From NCBI GenBank assembly GCA_023374045.1, contig CM041779.1, forward strand, positions 298,044,167 through 298,108,166: 64,000 nucleotides of DNA. The letters run 5' to 3'. The notes under the pieces were generated by a model that saw only the letters and a program-made list of their open reading frames with translations, was not told where the DNA came from and ran no database searches. This stretch comes from Limonium bicolor (Eukaryota; Streptophyta; Magnoliopsida; Caryophyllales; Plumbaginaceae). Positions within the stretch are counted from its first letter, which is position 1, and every line of letters begins with the position of its first letter. A program made the position numbers and the translations under genes. This document shows positions 21,516 to 31,601 of the stretch, piece by piece.

Positions 21516-23813
21516 TGAAATACCTCAAACCTATATATGGTAATTAAATGTTTAACTATGATATAATAAGGCTAAATCATGCCTAGAAACATTGGTAAAC
21601 AATTTAAACCATAGAAAACACTATAAAGACAATTTAAGCAAATACTTGCTCTAGACTTGGTGTAACCTTGATTAGGACGCAAAGGGCATTATTAGACCTT
21701 GTTAATATGCTAATGAACATGTTAAATCAATTACCAAAGAAAACCAAGCTCAAAAACAAGTTAAAACACAAATTGTGCTTTAAGACTCCTTAAAGCACAT
21801 TTTTGAAAAATTGTCTTAGATATGGGTTTTGGGTGGCTAAATGACCAAGTTTATACCTTAATCAACATGTTTACTATTTAGTATCACATTAGGAAGCCTA
21901 AATAAATGAGAAACTGAAATACCCCTGACCTTTAAATAATTAAATAATGAGAAATAAATATTATTTGGGGGATTATGAAACCCTAAGAAAATATATAAAC
22001 ACTTAGGCGTTAAAAACGCACCGAAACTCCTTAAGGTCAACAACGAGCGTTAAGCCGGACCTTAAGCTAACTATAGTATATAAACTATAAAACTCATACC
22101 AAGTCAACTAAGGATCATTATATGACCCTTAGAACATAGGACCTCATCTAAAACAGAGTAGAAATGCAAAATGCCCGGGAGAGTCAACACACCTCCCTTA
22201 AGGCCCGAAAGTCCCGGAAATATTTTATAAGATGAAAGAAAGCATTACACTTCATTACAAATGCACCATAACACTTTATTAAACATTTAAGGTGAAGTCC
22301 TCACGCTAAATTCTCAATTAAACGCAAAGTGCTCGGAGGTACCCGATGGGGGTCCCATAAACCCCCGGGGATGCCCCGGAGAAGTGCCGAAGTGGCACGA
22401 ACTCCTATATAATTCATTCTTAGAGTCCTATCATCATTATTCATCATTCTAAAGAGAATGCTCGAGCTACTTTTTCAAAAATCAACAAAGTGCTCAGGGA
22501 AAATTCTTAACGCTCCTATTATGCCCCGGGAGTGTCCCGGTAGCCCGGAAATTGTGTCATGAGTTGATATAACCCCATATGACTCAATGTAACACCTTAA
22601 TATATCATTATTGACTATAAAAATGTTTATAAACACTTGGAACTCGTAGCGACTACTTATTTTCCAGAATATCCTTAAAGCATAAAAACGCACCTTTAGG
22701 TGCCATAAAAACGCGTTCTACGCTATTACCTTGAAGTTTTTGAGGAGCCAAGAGTTGGGAATCTTAAATGGGGATGAAATGAACATCTAAATAAATTAAA
22801 GCCAGTGCTAAACTCATAGCACAAGTAGGGACGAAATTATGATCAACAAGTACTATAAAATCAGCATTTTACCTTGGAAACTTTCATCTTTTACCTTGGT
22901 ATAAATGTACCAATTAAATGTTGTGACTTATAACATGTTACAATATGATCTTAATACAATATAGTGTGACAGGAACCAAGTTAAAAATCAGTCCCACATG
23001 GTCCCTATAGTGGCCGTTTTTTTTGGTATAATTGGACTAGATGTTGCTTAAAATTTTGTCTTATGGAATGGTGACTCATCTTCCATGTATCATGTGATAT
23101 TATATCATGAGAATATCAGTCAAAGGATGCCTCCCATTACCGTAACCCTGCAGGAAGACAAGGAGAATAGGTTAGGAAAAAGTAATGAAATCATAAAGAA
23201 CAAATCTAGATCTAGCTTTATACTTTGCAATTAAACAAATGAAGCAGCCCATTCTCTATGCCTAAGGCTGCCGAAAATGAGTAAGGGAAAGAGGGTTTGA
23301 TTGCTATATACTAGTCAAATAAAACATCTACCTAACTAAGCATGTGCCTATGTCTAATATAAACAAAAATCAAATGGTCTCCTATAGCTCTAATTGCCGA
23401 AAGACTACAAGGAAATTAAGGGCTGCCTACATACACCATTGCCGAAAATCTGCAAGAAATAAGACAAGCTAGCATGGTATTCAACTTAGAAAAATCAAAA
23501 GAAACAACTACCTACCTTTTCCCTTGTCATCTTGTGTCAAATGACAACCAAAGTCTCCATTCTCTTCTACATGTGGCCGAAAGCAAACTTGAATGATGGG
23601 CATTTTATTGAGCCAAGAATCAAGCAATTAATTAAGGAAGGAGCCTACCTAGCATGCCTAACCAAGTTGACCAAATAAACAAAGCCAAATCAGATTTTAA
23701 TTTCCTTCCTTGCTATTCCCTTAAGTCCTTACGTGAGTTAGCATTTTCTTTTGCTCCTCACTTGATCGATTTGGTAAGTCATTCCCCTCTCTTTTCTTTC
23801 TTCCCTTGGTAGC
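21516..23813 (+). repeat. Giant LTR G1 (plus orientation), interrupted by element C
   Basis: Starts TGAAATACC at 21516. The region 22000-23160 matches the minus strand of 36440-35500 block by block: gcgttaagccgga, ggatcattatatgacc, cccggaaat, aaaaacgcgtt, ggtgactca, ctgcagga. The LTR continues past element C after 31226 for an uncertain distance. It contains a cluster of CCCGGG/CCCCGG palindromes at 22330-22560. No ORF. Confidence 0.75.
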
Positions 23814-25383
23814 TGATAAGTGTCCAAATGAGCATGTTTATTAGGTGTATTTCATGTATAATATTAGCACTTTTCTTGCTCATTTCTCCACTTCGGTTAG
23901 TTTTCCTCTAGTTTATGTTTTATTGTTTATCTCACAAAATTATTGGTTTAATATGAGGAAAACCAAGCTGGGAGTAAAGTAGACGAAGAGATGAACGTAT
24001 AGACGCAAACGGCTCAGGAAACGGAGTCCAAACGAAGAATCTAGAGCCGGTCAAAGTTCGCAGAAGAAAGGAGTCAAAACACTTGTGTCCGCCTGGTTTT
24101 GAGGCGGACGCCTCTGAGGTCTTGGAGGCGGACGCAAGAGGCGGAAGACACGGGAGTGTCCGCATGATTTTGAGGCGGACACTGGCGCGGACAAAGAACG
24201 AGCACAGAGACGTCCGCATGCTACAGAGGCGGACGCTGATGAGGTAGCCATGCGGACGTGAATTTAATTCGAGCCTCTTCTCCGCGTCGACTTGCTTGTC
24301 GACTTGTTTCTGGAACCCGTCGACTTGCTTGTCGACTTCTTCATCTACTCCCCTTAATTCTCTCACACGTATTCAGCTGTCCCCTGCAATAAATGAGCCC
24401 TTCCTCTATATAAACACACTACACTTTCAACCAAAAATACACACGTACCACTCCAAACTCAACACTCAAAATCTCTCATTTTAGTTACAAAAATCCTACG
24501 TATGCTCCCACTCTTCTTCCTCTTCATTTTCTCCATTCATCATCCACGCATCTCCTATTGTTATTATGTCCAACCTCTGCCAAAAATATTAGCAGATAAG
24601 ATAGCGGAGCGGAAATAAACATCTTTTCAGATGTATTCCTCTACTTCTTATTCTGTCTTAAATATGTCGGGCTAAGAGGATATACTCCGGGCAAGGGTTT
24701 TAATTATGGTTTGTTAGTTGTGTAATAAATTTCTACCGGTTAAAATAAAAATAGTTTGTTACGCTTAAAGGTTTTCTCTCACCATTTTAATAAATTACAT
24801 GAATTTATTAAAATGCTTTCCTAAGTCTATTTTGATCAGACCAGGTGATAAATAGACAGGTTATTTAAGCCGTAAATCTGGAGAAAACTTATTATGATTT
24901 AATAAGTTAGTATTTACAGATGCAATTATAATTCCTTGAATTTAACGTCCGTTTACATAGTTTTGCTCGAACCTTGATTAGACCGAGCATTTTCTGGTAA
25001 ACGAGTTCTTAAGGGTCTATGACTTAGTCCTTAGGATAATAACAGGAATTTTGCCAAACTAATATATTAAACCGGTAGAGATAGCATAATTAATCAGATT
25101 ATATAAAACCTGAACCCGGAGTTCCATTTAATTCATCTGCACTCAGTAATTTAATCTGCTCTTTTAATTCTCTAAAAACAAGTCAATTAACTTTCCCCCT
25201 TTTGTGACAAGCTTAGGAACTACTTTAGCTCGCTATAAGTCCCACGGTTTGACCCCGGCCGCTTCTGTCTTCTACACTACTACGACCGGGTTTTAATTTG
25301 CAGCCCGACGGATATTTTGAGTATTAATTTCTCTCTTTAATAACTACACCTCTTCTAATCACTCACGATAAATCCACTCTGCA
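23814..25383 (+). repeat. 5' LTR of element C
   Basis: Starts TGATAAGTGTCC, ends ...CTCTGCA. GTCCGC/GCGGAC cluster at 24086-24260, about 150-320 bp upstream of the TATA box. Four copies of GTCGACTT at 24286, 24298, 24319 and 24331 form two pairs 33 bp apart. The LTR start is shared with element B. Confidence 0.97.
24405..24414 (+). promoter_or_regulatory. TATA box in 5' LTR of element C
   Basis: tcTATATAAA followed by a CA-rich stretch (cacactacacttt) typical of a plant transcription start. The equivalent in the 3' LTR is at 30241-30250. Confidence 0.7.
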
Positions 25384-25386
25384 AAA

Positions 25387-25404
25387 TGGCGCCGTTGCCG
25401 GGGA
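25387..25404 (+). other. Primer-binding site of element C (tRNA-Asp)
   Basis: TGGCGCCGTTGCCGGGGA, three bases after the LTR, is a perfect complement to the 3' terminus (CCA included) of plant tRNA-Asp. This is the hallmark of the Athila/Calypso lineage. Confidence 0.97.
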
Positions 25405-25823
25405 CTTGATTTAATCTAGTCCCTAAGCCCCGGTTAATTCACCTGTTTTAATTACAATAATCTGTTAATCTACTAAAAAAAAACTGTTAATCCAATTTTG
25501 GACATATAACCTCGGACATCTGACTTGGACAGTGGACATCTAACTTCTGATCTGACTTGGACATCTGACTACTAATTTGTTAATATTATTGTTATTTATT
25601 TCTGTCATTTCGTTCCATTGTCATTTCGTTCCATTGTCATTTCGTTCCATTGTCTCTAACTACTAACTTAAAATTCCAGTCATTTCGTTCCATTGTTATT
25701 TCGTTCCATTGTCATTTCTTTCCATTGTATACTAACTACTAACTTTAAATTTCTGTCTACTAATTCCTAACATTTTTATTATTCTAACGTATAACCAGTT
25801 CTTTTCTCTGTTTTGAGTGGTGT
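25405..25823 (+). other. Leader of element C with 16-bp repeats
   Basis: Two blocks of three 16-bp units based on GTCATTTCGTTCCATT, at 25604-25651 (three perfect copies) and 25679-25726 (three with 0-1 changes), plus several gacatctgact repeats at 25499-25570. Located between primer site and gag, where packaging signals normally sit; that role is inference. Confidence 0.8.
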
Positions 25824-26384
25824 ATGCCTTTCACCAGGTCACAGAGCCTCCCAGAGAATATTAATCACACGGTTGGTTACATCCCAGAAATCGAGAGAAC
25901 CTTTCTGCGCAATCTCAGGCAGAGACGAACTCAACAGAACATTACCAACACAGTGATAGATTCTGACCCGGAAACTAACATGGCAGCTACACCAGCAACG
26001 GTTCGAAATATCAACAGGCCGTCTAACCAAGGACAACAGCCTGCTATCATCCTTCCTCACCTTAGCCCATCCGAATACGATGAGTGGCAGAAACTGAAGC
26101 CATATCATCAAATTCGATGTGTGAAGGAGTTGGGCATGTTTGATGGCACCAGTCCAGACGAAGCCCTGCATGTTACAAAATTCCTACAACATGCCAATAG
26201 CCTTACTGCAACCGACGCAGTACTTCAATATGCAAGATTGTCTTTATTCCCACACAGCCTGACGGGAAACGCGAGCAAGTGGTATCACAGCTTAACACCG
26301 AGTACCATTGGTACCTGGGACGACATGGCCACCAAGTTCTATGACAAATTCCTACCTCCGAGCCGAATTGGAGATGATTGCTGA
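25824..26384 (+). pseudogene. gag: Gag, N-terminal and capsid part (element C)
   Basis: ATG at 25824 (MPFTRSQSLPENINH, then PEIERTFLRNLRQRR) through the capsid core (WYHSLTPSTIGTWDD, FYDKFLPPSR). A frame change near 26365 cuts it. The following text is readable in other frames (EMIAEIYNFKQPGSENICET, then TKEQLSQL and SLCEEIRDW up to 26699), with two or more further indels. The intact arrangement would join the ORF starting at 26700. Same family as gag of element A. Confidence 0.85.
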
Positions 26385-26699
26385 AATTTATAATTTTAAG
26401 CAACCAGGGTCGGAGAATATTTGTGAAACTTGGGACCGTTTCAAAGGACTACTACTACTTGTCCTCACCACGGTCTGACGAAAGAGCAACTATCACAGTT
26501 GTTTACAAAGGCTTGACCGGTCCGTGCAGAACAATGGTGTATCTTCGTTAGGGGCTGATTCTGAAAAAGCCGGAGCACAATTTCTGAACAGCATGGAATC
26601 TCTCTGTGAGGAAATTAGAGACTGGGCCTCCGGTGGATCAAGGAGCGGTACTCCAGGATTATATCATGTTGGGGAGAGTGATAACAATTCGACCAGCTC

Positions 26700-28538
26700 A
26701 TGAGAAGCCATGAGCAACTCATGGAAAGCAATGCTCAGCAAGCAACAAAAGTGAGCACTCTACAGAAAGTGGTCGAACAGATGGCTATGAATTCCTTCCC
26801 TCAGCAAGCTAAGTCGATGATTTCCCGACCACCTACTACCCCTCCAGGCTATGCTCCTCAATCTCAACCATCACCAACAATTTCTTGTACGCAATGTTGC
26901 GGGCCTCATGACTATGAACAATGCCCCCAACTACAAGAAATGAAAGCAGCGGAGGAAGCAAACTACATCACCAACAACTCAGGATACAGACAACCATGGC
27001 AACGTAACATGCAATCCAACCTTAGCTACTCAAACACCGGAAATATCCAAAACCCACATACCCTACAAACATCCCAAAATTACAGACCTCAGTCCAATTT
27101 CCAAGGAGGCCCAAGGCAATATCAACAACAGCCTTATGGCAATGAAGCTTCATCGAGCCGACCAACTCAACCTCCTTCGAATCCTGAGTCTGATATGTCT
27201 CAGATGCAGGAGATGTTTAAGGCAATGATGGGTAAATCACGAGATACGCAAGAGGAGGTCGCAGCTCTGCGCAAAGACCAAACAGCCTTGCAGTCTCAGA
27301 TTCAACAACTCCTTACCCAACAAAGGCCACCTGGTAAATTTCCCTCACAGACCAATCCGAATCCAAAAGAGTTTGCAGGTGCAATTTACGTAGTGGACCA
27401 GCCCATCACATCAGCTCAAAAGGAGCAACAACCCGAGAGTGAAATGGTCCCTGAAGTGGAGCAGCAGGCCGAGGAAGAATACCTCGACATGAACCAAATG
27501 AAGCTCTATGCCAAATTAGTTGCGATAAACGAAATGATGGAAGGTCCACTAGACCTTACATCACAGCAACCGGAGAGCAAACTGGTTCATGTAGTGGACG
27601 ATTTACCTGAGGATTTGAGTTACTCAATACCACCACCCCCGTTCGAAAATGAGCAAACGGTATCAAACCTTCTGCTTGAGCTTGAAGACAAGCCATCAGA
27701 GGACAACTTCTACCTCAACTTCATGGAGTCTCCTCCCTCTGAAGTCAATTACCATTATTTTCCCTCCTTCTCTGTGCTATACCCAGACAATGAGGATTGT
27801 TACATCCTCGAGAATGAAGAGGAGGAAATGCTCGCTCCCGTCAGAACATCCAAACAAAATACCAATATCACCTTCGAGGAACCACCTCCCTCTGAAGTTG
27901 AATTCAACCAAGGCTCTTCCTTTGAGCCTCTCAAAGAAGACGAGGATTATTACATCCTCAAATTCGAAGAGGAAAAGCCATCCAACTTTGATCTTCATCT
28001 GGAGGATCACAGCCTTCCCCTCTTGTGCAACAAAGAAGTAGGGTGGAAACTCGCAGTCGGCTCGCTGAGTGAGAAGGCCATCTTTCCATTTGATCCAGGG
28101 TCAGAATTTGAAGATACAAATTTCCCAGAAGTTCTCCCTGAACCACTCAACGCAGTTAAGGATGTCTTCATCCTTGAATTTGAAAAGGATGATACTCACA
28201 CTAAGGATCATCCATTGGAAAAATTAGGCCCTTCGACAAAGAAAAATAATGCCCACCCCACCAACCCGTTGAAGCTCACTTCCACCTTCAGTTTCATTCC
28301 AGAGAAGGAAATTTACATCCTCGACTTTGAGGAAGCACTACCACCACCACCCGGATTTCAATACAATATTAATGGCGACAAACACCTCCTTCAAAACCAG
28401 GTTTTGTGGAGTTTGTCTTTTCCTACTATAATTGTTGCCGTGATTCTGTGTTTTGATCCAGGTGGTTCGGTCCTACATATTGCCAATTTCCTGTTCCCGG
28501 TACTTCCATTGTCAACATTCATTTATGATCCGGGATAA
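26700..28538 (+). CDS. gag: Gag C-terminus fused to acidic YILxFEEE region (element C), 612 codons
   Basis: Open from 26700 to the TAA at 28536-28538. Order: coil (MRSHEQLMESNAQQATKV), zinc knuckle C-TQ-C-CGP-H-DYEQ-C near residues 63-75 (CX2CX3HX4C), Gln/Asn/Pro-rich linker, a second coil (MSQMQEMFKAMMGKSRDT), PPGKFPSQTNPNPKEFAGA, then a long acidic Pro-rich region with four related motifs: DCYILENEEE, DYYILKFEEE, DVFILEFEKD and EIYILDFEEA. It ends in LLQNQVLWSLSFP, CFDPGG and LSTFIYDPG. The acidic part and tail match the ORF of element B, where they lack the zinc-knuckle region. The first part is gag; I do not recognise the acidic part. In the active ancestor this frame was presumably continuous with 25824-26384. 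Confidence 0.8.
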   Translation: MRSHEQLMESNAQQATKVSTLQKVVEQMAMNSFPQQAKSMISRPPTTPPGYAPQSQPSPTISCTQCCGPHDYEQCPQLQEMKAAEEANYITNNSGYRQPWQRNMQSNLSYSNTGNIQNPHTLQTSQNYRPQSNFQGGPRQYQQQPYGNEASSSRPTQPPSNPESDMSQMQEMFKAMMGKSRDTQEEVAALRKDQTALQSQIQQLLTQQRPPGKFPSQTNPNPKEFAGAIYVVDQPITSAQKEQQPESEMVPEVEQQAEEEYLDMNQMKLYAKLVAINEMMEGPLDLTSQQPESKLVHVVDDLPEDLSYSIPPPPFENEQTVSNLLLELEDKPSEDNFYLNFMESPPSEVNYHYFPSFSVLYPDNEDCYILENEEEEMLAPVRTSKQNTNITFEEPPPSEVEFNQGSSFEPLKEDEDYYILKFEEEKPSNFDLHLEDHSLPLLCNKEVGWKLAVGSLSEKAIFPFDPGSEFEDTNFPEVLPEPLNAVKDVFILEFEKDDTHTKDHPLEKLGPSTKKNNAHPTNPLKLTSTFSFIPEKEIYILDFEEALPPPPGFQYNINGDKHLLQNQVLWSLSFPTIIVAVILCFDPGGSVLHIANFLFPVLPLSTFIYDPG

Positions 28539-28550
28539 TAATAAAAAAAA

Positions 28551-28602
28551 AACGTCTAGCTAGAGACGTTAAACCCGGGCAGCTCGGTGGGAGGCAACCC
28601 AC
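28551..28602 (+). other. Tandem hairpins downstream of the ORF (element C)
   Basis: AACGTCT-AGCTAG-AGACGTT (28551-28570), spacer with CGGGCAGCT, then GTGGG-AGGCAA-CCCAC (28587-28602). The counterpart in element B keeps loops and spacer core while stem pairs change together (C-G to A-T in the first stem; G-C to A-T/C-G arrangement in the second). It lies 12 bp after the stop codon. Confidence 0.8.
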
Positions 28603-29637
28603 TATCTATCTTTTATCTTTCCTTTAATTTATATGTTTTTCCTTTTTGTACTATATTTCCCTTTTATTTGCTATAATAAAATGCAGGCTTCACTTGAGTT
28701 CTTCTCGCTGTGTAGAATATTCGTTACAGGTTAATTCATGACATTCCACAGCAACACTCAAGTGTGAGGGAGCTCTACACACTCTACGAAATCTGGGGAG
28801 TACACTCTTTCCTTTACTTTGCTTGCCCTATTAATTTTATTTCATCTACGCAATGAGGGCATTGCTTGAGCTAAAGTGTGGGGGAAGAACCTAGGACATC
28901 TAAATGCTTAAAATTTGTTAAGTCTCTCTGCTTATCTTCTGCTTACCTCGCATTTGTTCAAAAATTGAATTATGTACCTTGCTAATGTAGGTTGTTCTCT
29001 TTAAAAACTAATACTATTATGAATTGTAGGATAAAGGGTACAAATTTTAAAATTTTTACATTTGATTACTTTTGAGGAGCATTTTTATATGCGGTGTGAC
29101 CAAATAATCTGCAAATTGGTTGGATTTTATTGCTCAGGGTTTCTTTCTGCCTTCTCTCTTAGGGATTGCTAAGGGGTATTTCTCTGTAAAAAAAAGAAGA
29201 AGAATACAAAAAATAAGGGACTTTCGAGACACCATTGGTAACCAACAAAAGAGAGTTGAGTGTTCAAATACAAAGGCGTGATGCCTATATTTTCTCATCT
29301 CTTTTGCAAAAGTGAAGCAAATGCATAAATCTTTTCTTCCTTTTATTTTCTCCTCAATGCCCATTCTTGAGAGAAGTTGGCCATGGTAAAAGTTCTCGGA
29401 GTCACCAAAACAAAAGAAACATTGAAGTACCTTAGATCATACCCCGAAATTCTAAATTTTGTTTTCACCTTGAGCACAACAATGCCACCAGCAGATAATT
29501 TTTCACACTCCTCAATAAGTTTTAGAGATCATAAACTATTGACTTTTTTATCCTACCCTTCATAATAATATTTGTTAGTATTGAGCATTTCCTACTTGCT
29601 TAGGTACATGGTTTTACTTGAGGACAAGCAAAAAGAT
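28603..29637 (+). other. 3' noncoding region of element C
   Basis: No pol sequence. Contains the phrases gcaatgagggcattgcttgag (28851-28871) and acttgaggacaagcaaaaag just before the polypurine tract, both shared with element B. Confidence 0.7.
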
Positions 29638-29650
29638 AAGTGTGGGGGTG
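29638..29650 (+). other. Polypurine tract of element C
   Basis: AAGTGTGGGGGTG immediately before the 3' LTR; identical to that of element B. Confidence 0.92.
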
Positions 29651-31221
29651 TGATAAGTGTCCAAATGAGCATGTTTATTAGGTGTATTTCATGTATAATA
29701 TTAGCACTTTTCTTGCTCATTTCTCCACTTCGGTTAGTTTTCCTCTAGTTTATGTTTTATTGTTTATCTCACAAAATTATTGGTTTAATATGAGGAAAAC
29801 CAAGCTGGGAGTAAAGTAGACGAAGAGACGAACGTATAGACGCAAACGGCTCAGGAAACGGAGTCCAAACGAAGAATCTAGAGCCGGTCAAAGTTCGCAG
29901 AAGAAAGGAGTCAAAACACTTGTGTCCGCCTGGTTTTGAGGCGGGCGCCTCTGAGGTCTTGGAGGCGGACGCAAGAGGCGGAGACACGGGAGTGTCCGCA
30001 TGATTTTGAGGCGGACACTGGCGCGGACAAAGAACGAGCACAGAGACGTCCGCATGCTACAGAGGCGGACGCTGATGAGGTAGCCATGCGGACGTGAATT
30101 TAATTCGAGCCTCTTCTCCGCGTCGACTTGCTTGTCGACTTGTTTCTGGAACCCGTCGACTTGCTTGTCGACTTCTTCATCTACTCCCCTTAATTCTCTC
30201 ACACGTATTCAGCTGTCCCCTGCAATAAATGAGCCCTTCCTCTATATAAACACACTACACTTTCACCAAAAAAAATACACACGTACCACCCCAAACTCAA
30301 CACTCAAAATCTCTCATTTTAGTTACAAAAATCCTACGTATGCTCCCACTCTTCTTCCTCTTCATTTCTCCATTCATCATCCACGCATCTCCTATTGTTA
30401 TTATGTCCAACCTCTGCCAAAAATATTAGCAGATAAGATAGCGGAGCGGAAATAAACATCTTTTCAGATGTATTCCTCTACTTCTTATTCTGTCTTAAAT
30501 ATGTCGGGCTAAGAGGATATTACTCCGGGCAAGGGTTTTAATTATGGTTTGTTAGTTGTGTAATAAATTTCTACCGGTTAAATAAAAATAGTTTGTTACG
30601 CTTAAAGGTTTTCTCTCACCATTTTAATAAGTTACATGAATTTATTAAAATGCTTTCCTAAGTCTATTTTGATCAGACCAGGTGATAAATAGACAGGTTA
30701 TTTAAGCCGTAAATCTGGAGAAAACTTATTATGATTTAATAAGTTAGTATTTACAGATGCAATTATAATTCCTTGAATTTAACGTCCGTTTACATAGTTT
30801 TGCTCGAACCTTGATTAGACCGAGCATTTTCTGGTAAACGAGTTCTTAAGGGTCTATGACTTAGTCCTTAGGATAATAACAGGAATTTTGCCAAACTAAA
30901 ATATTAAACCGGTAGAGATAGCATAATTAATCAGATTATATAAAACCTGAACCCGGAGTTCCATTTAATTCATCTGCACTCAGTAATTTAATCTGCTCTT
31001 TTAATTCTCTAAAAACAAGTCAATTAACTTTCCCCCTTTTTGTGACAAGCTTAGGAACTACTTTAGCTCGCTATAAGTCCCACGGTTTGACCCCGGCCGC
31101 TTCTGTCTTCTACACTACTACGACCGGGTTTTAATTTGCAGCCCGACGGATATTTTGAGTATTAATTTCTCTCTTTAATAACTACATCTCTTCTAATCAC
31201 TCACGATAAATCCATTCTGCA
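29651..31221 (+). repeat. 3' LTR of element C
   Basis: Near-identical to the 5' LTR, differing by a few single-base changes and one-base indels (for example gcgggcgcc for gcggacgcc near 29942). TATA box at 30241-30250; palindrome cluster at 29921-30096. Confidence 0.97.
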
Positions 31222-31226
31222 GTAGC

Positions 31227-31584
31227 TTATTCTTGTGAGCTTCAAGCTCCATTAATGGTGTATTAAGTTCTAACACCATTTTTATGTAACTGTTATTCGT
31301 CGTCCGCTTCCCGTGTGGATGACAGTTGGCGTCGTACGGTCTTCAACAAACCCTTTCACCAATTCAAGCAGTCTTAAGTATTTGTGTTAATTAATTTATT
31401 CCTTTTCATGACATCTGCTCGTTATTTAGGCAGGTCATAGTTTGTAGTTATTGTAAGTTTGAACAGTTGTTAACGCCCTTCGGCGGACCAAGCAAAAACT
31501 AACTTACTATTCCTCACTGTACTAACTCACACCCTGTAACCCAAGGCTAATTTTGGTTGTATTCAGTTCTCAGAGCGTAACTAC
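31227..31584 (-). other. Junction of LTR G1 with internal leader of the G2 element
   Basis: Noncoding. The left part (gcttcaagctccattaatgg) looks like continuation of LTR G1 after element C. The right part is the leader next to the G2 primer site, on the minus strand. The exact junction between the two could not be placed. Confidence 0.45.
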
Positions 31585-31596
31585 GCTCTGATGCCA
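31585..31596 (-). other. Primer-binding site of the G2 element (initiator-Met type)
   Basis: The minus strand reads TGGCATCAGAGC, one base from the tRNA-iMet primer site TGGTATCAGAGC, and lies five bases after the LTR end GGGGTGTTACA. The 3' part falls in a perfect inverted repeat (CAGAGCGTA, two bases, TACGCTCTG; 31573-31592 on either strand). Confidence 0.75.
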
Positions 31597-31601
31597 CTTT
31601 T

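Larger units (their letters stand above)
23814..31221 (+). mobile_element. Young non-autonomous Athila-like element C, TSD GTAGC
   Basis: LTRs at 23814-25383 (1570 bp) and 29651-31221 (1571 bp) differ at only a few positions. Target duplication GTAGC (23809-23813 and 31222-31226). Perfect tRNA-Asp primer site at 25387-25404 and polypurine tract at 29638-29650. The 4.27-kb interior codes for gag plus an acidic extension and has no protease, RT, RNase H or integrase. Insertion must have used enzymes in trans. Near-identical LTRs make it the youngest of the three Athila-type insertions. Confidence 0.97.

Noticed and set aside
27649..28146. Alternative-frame ORFs over the acidic region of element C
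   Set aside because: The main frame is continuous and its motifs recur in element B; the alternatives are not conserved.
28380..28538. Hydrophobic tail of the element C ORF as an envelope membrane anchor
   Set aside because: Some Athila elements have env-like ORFs, but there is no signal peptide, splice acceptor or separate env ORF here; the Asp/Pro/Gly motifs do not make a clean membrane segment. Left as unknown.
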